Shown here in pieces: positions 54,601 through 60,600 of a stretch of DNA of 64,000 bases. The DNA is from Micropterix aruncella (lineage: Eukaryota; Arthropoda; Insecta; Lepidoptera; Micropterigidae). The notes beneath the pieces are model-generated. The model did not search any database, had not been told where the DNA came from, and saw only the letters and a program-made list of their open reading frames with translations. The position numbers and the translations under genes were made by a program. How positions within the stretch are numbered: the stretch's first letter is position 1; every line of letters begins with the position of its first letter. Where the stretch lies: assembly GCA_944548615.1 (NCBI GenBank), contig OX155976.1, forward strand, positions 1,549,974 to 1,613,973. The letters are read 5' to 3'.

Positions 54601-57600
54601 AACGTCCACGTTTCCGATCCATAAAGAAGAATGGGAAGAACCAACGTTAGGTATAGTCGTACTTTGGTTTTGATGGTAATATTCGTTCCCTTCCAAATGC
54701 ACCACTTGAGCGAGGCGAATGTTGCTGTTGGCTGACCGATGGGCATCGACCGTCGATGCCACATTCTTTTCCGTAACCACGATCCTAAATACTTGAATTG
54801 TGGGACGTGTTCGATTTGGGTTCCATCGAGGTAAACGCTGGCCTTATACATAACATACTTCCTTTGGCTTATACATACTTCCTTTGGCAACTAAAAAGGC
54901 AACTCCCTGCTATCTCATGTTTATCTATCTTTTATTTAGTTTTATATTTTTATGTTAAGCTATTGCATAGCTTTTATCGCGGGCCTAGGCCAGCGCGGCG
55001 ACCGAATGAAGAAATTTCTTAACGAAAATTAATGATTTTAAACTGATAATAACGCCTAAACGAGTACTGCTTACGATGCGAAAAAAAATATATGTTAAAC
55101 AAGAACATTTTCCTAATATTCTTAGCTTTGAATATTTTAGATTTTGTTTATATCACATAGTGTAATAAATTTGTGAAATTAGGTCTAACCGAACACAAAA
55201 ACGACTACTACGCAAATACTATCTGGCGTATTATTATGAAACCTGCACCATTTTAAAGATAATTTAATTATCTATCTTCTTATCTACGATTTTTTCCGAA
55301 TAGTCAAAGAATAATATCCGTTTTTTTTGTTGCTTTATCGAATAAAATTCGTGCGCGGCGATCTATTGGAAGACGTTTAAATTATTCCGAATCATTTGCT
55401 TCCGCAGCCGCAAATAATTCGGAATAATTTCAACGTTTTCCGATAGAGCGCAGTTATCTAGTATCAGAAAAAATGAAATAAATAAATAATTATAATTTCA
55501 TAAGTTGTTAAAAATGCTATGCAATAGCTTTACCGCGGCAGTCCCCGAGTGCCACACCTATTTTTTTTTTCTTGTTTATGTTAGCATTAATTCAGTTATG
55601 TAAGTCATTTATTTTTAGACTTACACTCTAGATTTAATATTCAAGGGCAAATTGCATTCGTCTGTAATGCTCTTGAATAATATTTGAAACTCAAAAAATA
55701 AAATATAAAAAAAAATAATACGTGTGGCACTCGGGGACTGCCGCGGAAAAGCTATTGCATTGCATTTTTAACAACTTATGCAATTATAATTATTTATTTA
55801 TTTAATTTTTTCTGATATCAGATAACTACGCTCTATCGGAAGACGTTGAAATAATTCCGAATCATTTGCGTCTGTGGAAGCAAATGATTCGTAATAATTT
55901 AAACGTCTTCTGATAGAGCGCCGCGCACGAATTTTTTATTCGATAAAGCAAAATAACCGGATTATTCGAAAAAAATCGTAGATAAAAAGATAGACAATTA
56001 AATTATCTTTAAAATGGTGCAGGTTTCATAATAATACGCCAGATAATATTTGCGTAGTAGTCGTTTTTGTGTTCGGTTAGACCTAATTTCACAAATTAAT
56101 TATACTATGTAATATAAACAAAATCTAAAATATTCAAAGCTAAGAATATTATGAAAATGTTCTTGTTTAACATATATTTTTTTCGAATCGTAAGCAGTAC
56201 TTGTTTAGACGTAATTATCAGTTTAAAATCATTAATTTTCGTTAAGAAATTTCTTCATTCGGTCGCCGCGCTGGCCTAGGCCCGCGATAAAAGCTATGCA
56301 ATAGCTTAAAAAAACATTTTATAATTGTTGTGTGTGTGCCAGGATGGATTTTTTGATAAAAATGGACCACTTGGTAACGATTCTCGACCGCGATTTTACA
56401 TAAAAGCATAAATTTTTATAAAGTTGTTGCCTTTACTTAATACTTCTTAAGAGCCAATATAGCGGAATATGTGGTTTCTAGGCACCTATCTTTTTTTAAA
56501 TCCCTTGGGAGGACCGCCGGACTGCCTCTTGATAAAAGAGACCCTCTATGGCCTTTATCCGAGGACCCCCAAAGGAGAGAGCCCGGGCCTGATTATACCT
56601 ACCCTTTCAATTGATAGTTTTGTATAAATATTCATATTCGGATTCATTTTATGCATTCATGAATTCATCTTCTGCCTATTTTGCTTTCATATTACGCGAA
56701 TCAAGAGTAATTGAAAAACAACATCTATAAAAATATGGAAATAAAAATGAATTTGACATTTAGGGAATTCAAAAATAAATTAAAGAAATGGTTATGGACT
56801 CATGACAGACTAACTATACTAGAAATCAAATGCTAGAAATAATAGTATAATAAAACTTAGGTGCACAAATTATTAACATATTTTTAAACATGTATGTTGA
56901 GTATATTATAACATTGAACTAACTACCAAAAATTATTGTACTTGGTATTACTTGTTTGACTTGGTATTTTTATATTAAATCCTATATTTATTTATTTATT
57001 TATTTAGAGTAGGTATTACAAAATTTAACTGGTACATTTTACCATGTCACACTGCATGTAAATGAGGCAATAGCAGAAAACTGATTCTTATTGTGACTGA
57101 GACATGGTTAACATATATTAAATATTAATGACTGTTTCTTTCTTTTCTCACATATAACTTTATTTATATTATTTAATCGAATTTTATACTATATATATTG
57201 CCGATTACATAATGGAATTGCATTTTATTTATTTCCCTCTTTATTTATTTCTATCTATTTATTTCTATCTTTTATTTATTTCTATCATATCTTTTAATAT
57301 TTTTAAATTATAATTTTTATATTTTATTATGAAGACCACATTTGAGGGCAATTTAGTGTTATTAGCTTTTTACTAAAACTTTTGCATTTGTAGGCAATCA
57401 AGAAATCAAGCAATCTTGACTGTAATATTAGAGTCCTGTCCACCCTAGAACGGGCTAGTCCCAGTTGAGTGACAGAAACAACTAAGCAAAAGGTTACGGT
57501 TTTGCCTTTCGGTTCCTGTTATTTTTGTGGGCTAATCAATGTTTTATAGTAATTAATTCTTAAATAAATAAATAAAAGAAGATACCTGTTGAATATATTG

Positions 57601-60600
57601 ATAATTTGATTATTTTAGAAGTTTTTAGATAATATTATTTAAATTCATTTTCCTAGTATTTTAGTTATTGATTTTCTAAAATATTTCCGCCATGTGACCT
57701 GATTCTAACCATTCACGATTATTTTACATATTTTTTTCAGTTATATTTTGTCTTTAAAATATGTAAGATACTCAAACTAGTATCATACAAAACGCTTGTA
57801 ATAACTACCTGTTACTTACAGTAGGTTGTATATTACTACCTATAGTATATTATTGTGTCACGTTCGAGTGCGGTAAATTCCCAAATTGGATACGAATATA
57901 ATGTAATGTAAACAACGATACCTTTAGGCGCCTCGGGCTTGCTGAGAACCGTCAGCTCTACGGTTTCCTCGTCGAAACCATTGCAGTTCTCTGCTCGCAG
58001 CTTATATTTTCCGGTATCACGTCGCACAGCGTTTACTATGGAGAATTCCGTGTGATATTCGGTGTTCTTGATGTGAATGCGTTCGGTGTTGACTAACTTG
58101 ATGTTGTCCCTCCATGACCTTTGATGAAGAAAATGATACAATTATATTTACAAATATATATTTCTAAATACTTTACAAATATATATTTGTAAATACCTAT
58201 ATATTATATTACAAACATCAATATCTATACTAATATTATAAAGAGGTAAAGTTTGTGACGTTGTAAAAAGTAGTCTCTGGATCTGCTAAACCGATTTGGA
58301 AAATTCTTTTATTAATAGAAAGTCACATTATTTGTGAGTGTCATATAGAGTGTGGCTATATATTAATTCGAAAAATGAAAAGCCTTTTTCGTGGTAGTCG
58401 CATTTGCAAAGTAGTCGGAGAATAAGCGGTTGAACGAAAACGTTTCTAACTAACGCTGCCTTAACGATGAGAGATATATGATTAAGTTCTAGAGAAAAGT
58501 AGTAGAGCTTGATAATGCCTACAAAAAAGTCACCGACAGTATATGTCTAACTTCTATATTTAAGTCACAAAAAGTAGTGATTTAAAAAAAAAAAATTGAA
58601 ATCGTTAGGTCATGTTTATTGGTCATATTATCAACAATTTGTTAATTCTTATCAAAATAAGTAAATTTATCGTCTTCAGTGAAAAGACTCTTCCCTTTTA
58701 CTGCATATAATTTCCCTTTTACTGCATAAATAGTTAAAGAGATAATACGCTCACAAATAAGTCACTCACAAGAAGACACTCACAAATAACGGTATTATAG
58801 TCAAATTGGCATGCAAATACATATGAAGTAAAAATATACGAGTGACCCTTCTTTTGGCAGTCAGGAAATAAATCATAGCACTCAGTATTAACTGAACCAT
58901 ACTCATAATTTCATCACAGGTAAAAAGTTTCACCGCCCAACAAAGTGGGCACGGGTCAGCTAGTTACAAATATATATTCAGATTATTTTGAAGATGGTAT
59001 TGTAGCTTTTCTTTTCAATGTTTAGAAATTTATATAGTGGTAGATTTATAAAGGGCAACTGGCAAAAATATATTGGCGCTGGGCCCACCTCTCCAATAAC
59101 AATAACAATAACGTATATACCATTTGAAGGATCTATTTATCTAAAACTAGTGACCCGCGCCCCGGCTTCGCACGGGTGCAATTCATTGATAAATAAAATG
59201 AGTGCGCTTAGCAAGGCATTATAAAATAGGTATATTTATTTTATAACGTTTATTTATTTATAAGTTTATAAGTATGCCTCAACTGACAAATATGAATAAT
59301 GTAAAAATTACTTTGAGTCTTAATTTTATCGTGAAACCTGGATCGAAATTTGACCACGGCTATAGATTCAAATTCGTACTTTTTTCTTACCTAAATAAAT
59401 ATACCTAAGCTTTTTAAATTATTACATAACAATATGTACAATGTCGTAACACAGATGGAGTTTATTTTAATGTCAAAACGTTACAATTGCAACGCCATTA
59501 TAATTTACAAATTATACATCCAAACCTTCCTCGTTTATCGCTCTCTTTAATGTAAAAACCGGTTGAGTGGTTAGAAGAAGACGGAGAAACAGACATGAAC
59601 AAATTTCGACTTCATTTTATACTATGTGATGATATTTATGACTACTACAACTTACCTCAATATGAGCCTACCTCAATTATGAGGGTAGACTGTTTACCCT
59701 GGACAACGGCGGTTGCAAAAGGTGCTACAAATTTCACGTGGTATTTAAAAAGGGTTTAAAAATTAATTTATCTCTTAAATTTTGTAGCATTCGACGTTTC
59801 GGCGATGTTGCAACCGTCTTTGTCCAGGGTAGACTGAACAAGTCTACCCTGGACAACGGCGTTTGAAATATCGCCGAAACGTCGGATGCTACAAAATTCA
59901 AGCTGTACATTCGTTTTTAAACCTTTTTATATTGTCTTCGATTTCATTTCAAAATTTCCCTCTAAGGGCTATTTTTGGACAATAACTCAAATTTAGGAAT
60001 AATTCAGAACCGGCGACCAACGAGACAAGTTGTAGAAAATAGCTTAATAATACCCAGAAGGAAACATCATTTGGTCAAAGACATTACTCTTTCATTGCGC
60101 CGAGATTTTACAATCTGATCAATATGGAAATAAAAATGAATTTGACATTTAGGGAATTCAAAAATAAATTAAAGAAATGGTTATCGAATCATGACAGACT
60201 AACCATACATCAAATGTTAGAAATAATAGTATAATAAAACTTAGGTGCACAAATTATTAACATATTTTTAAGCTTATATGTTAAGTATTTTTTAACATTG
60301 AACTAACTACCAAAAAATATTTGACTTTGACAATGAATTATACTTTTAGACTAGGTATTTTTATATTAAATCTTATATTACTTAAAACATAATATTAAAT
60401 ATTAATGACGGTTTCTTTATTTTCTCACATATAACTTTATTTATATTATTTAATCGAATTTTATATTATATTTATTGCCGATTTAATAATGGAATTGCAT
60501 TTTATTTAATATATATTTTTTTTATTTTTTATTATTATTATTTTTTATTTTATTCTGAAGACCACATTTTAGGGCAATTTAGTGTCATTAGCTTTTTACT

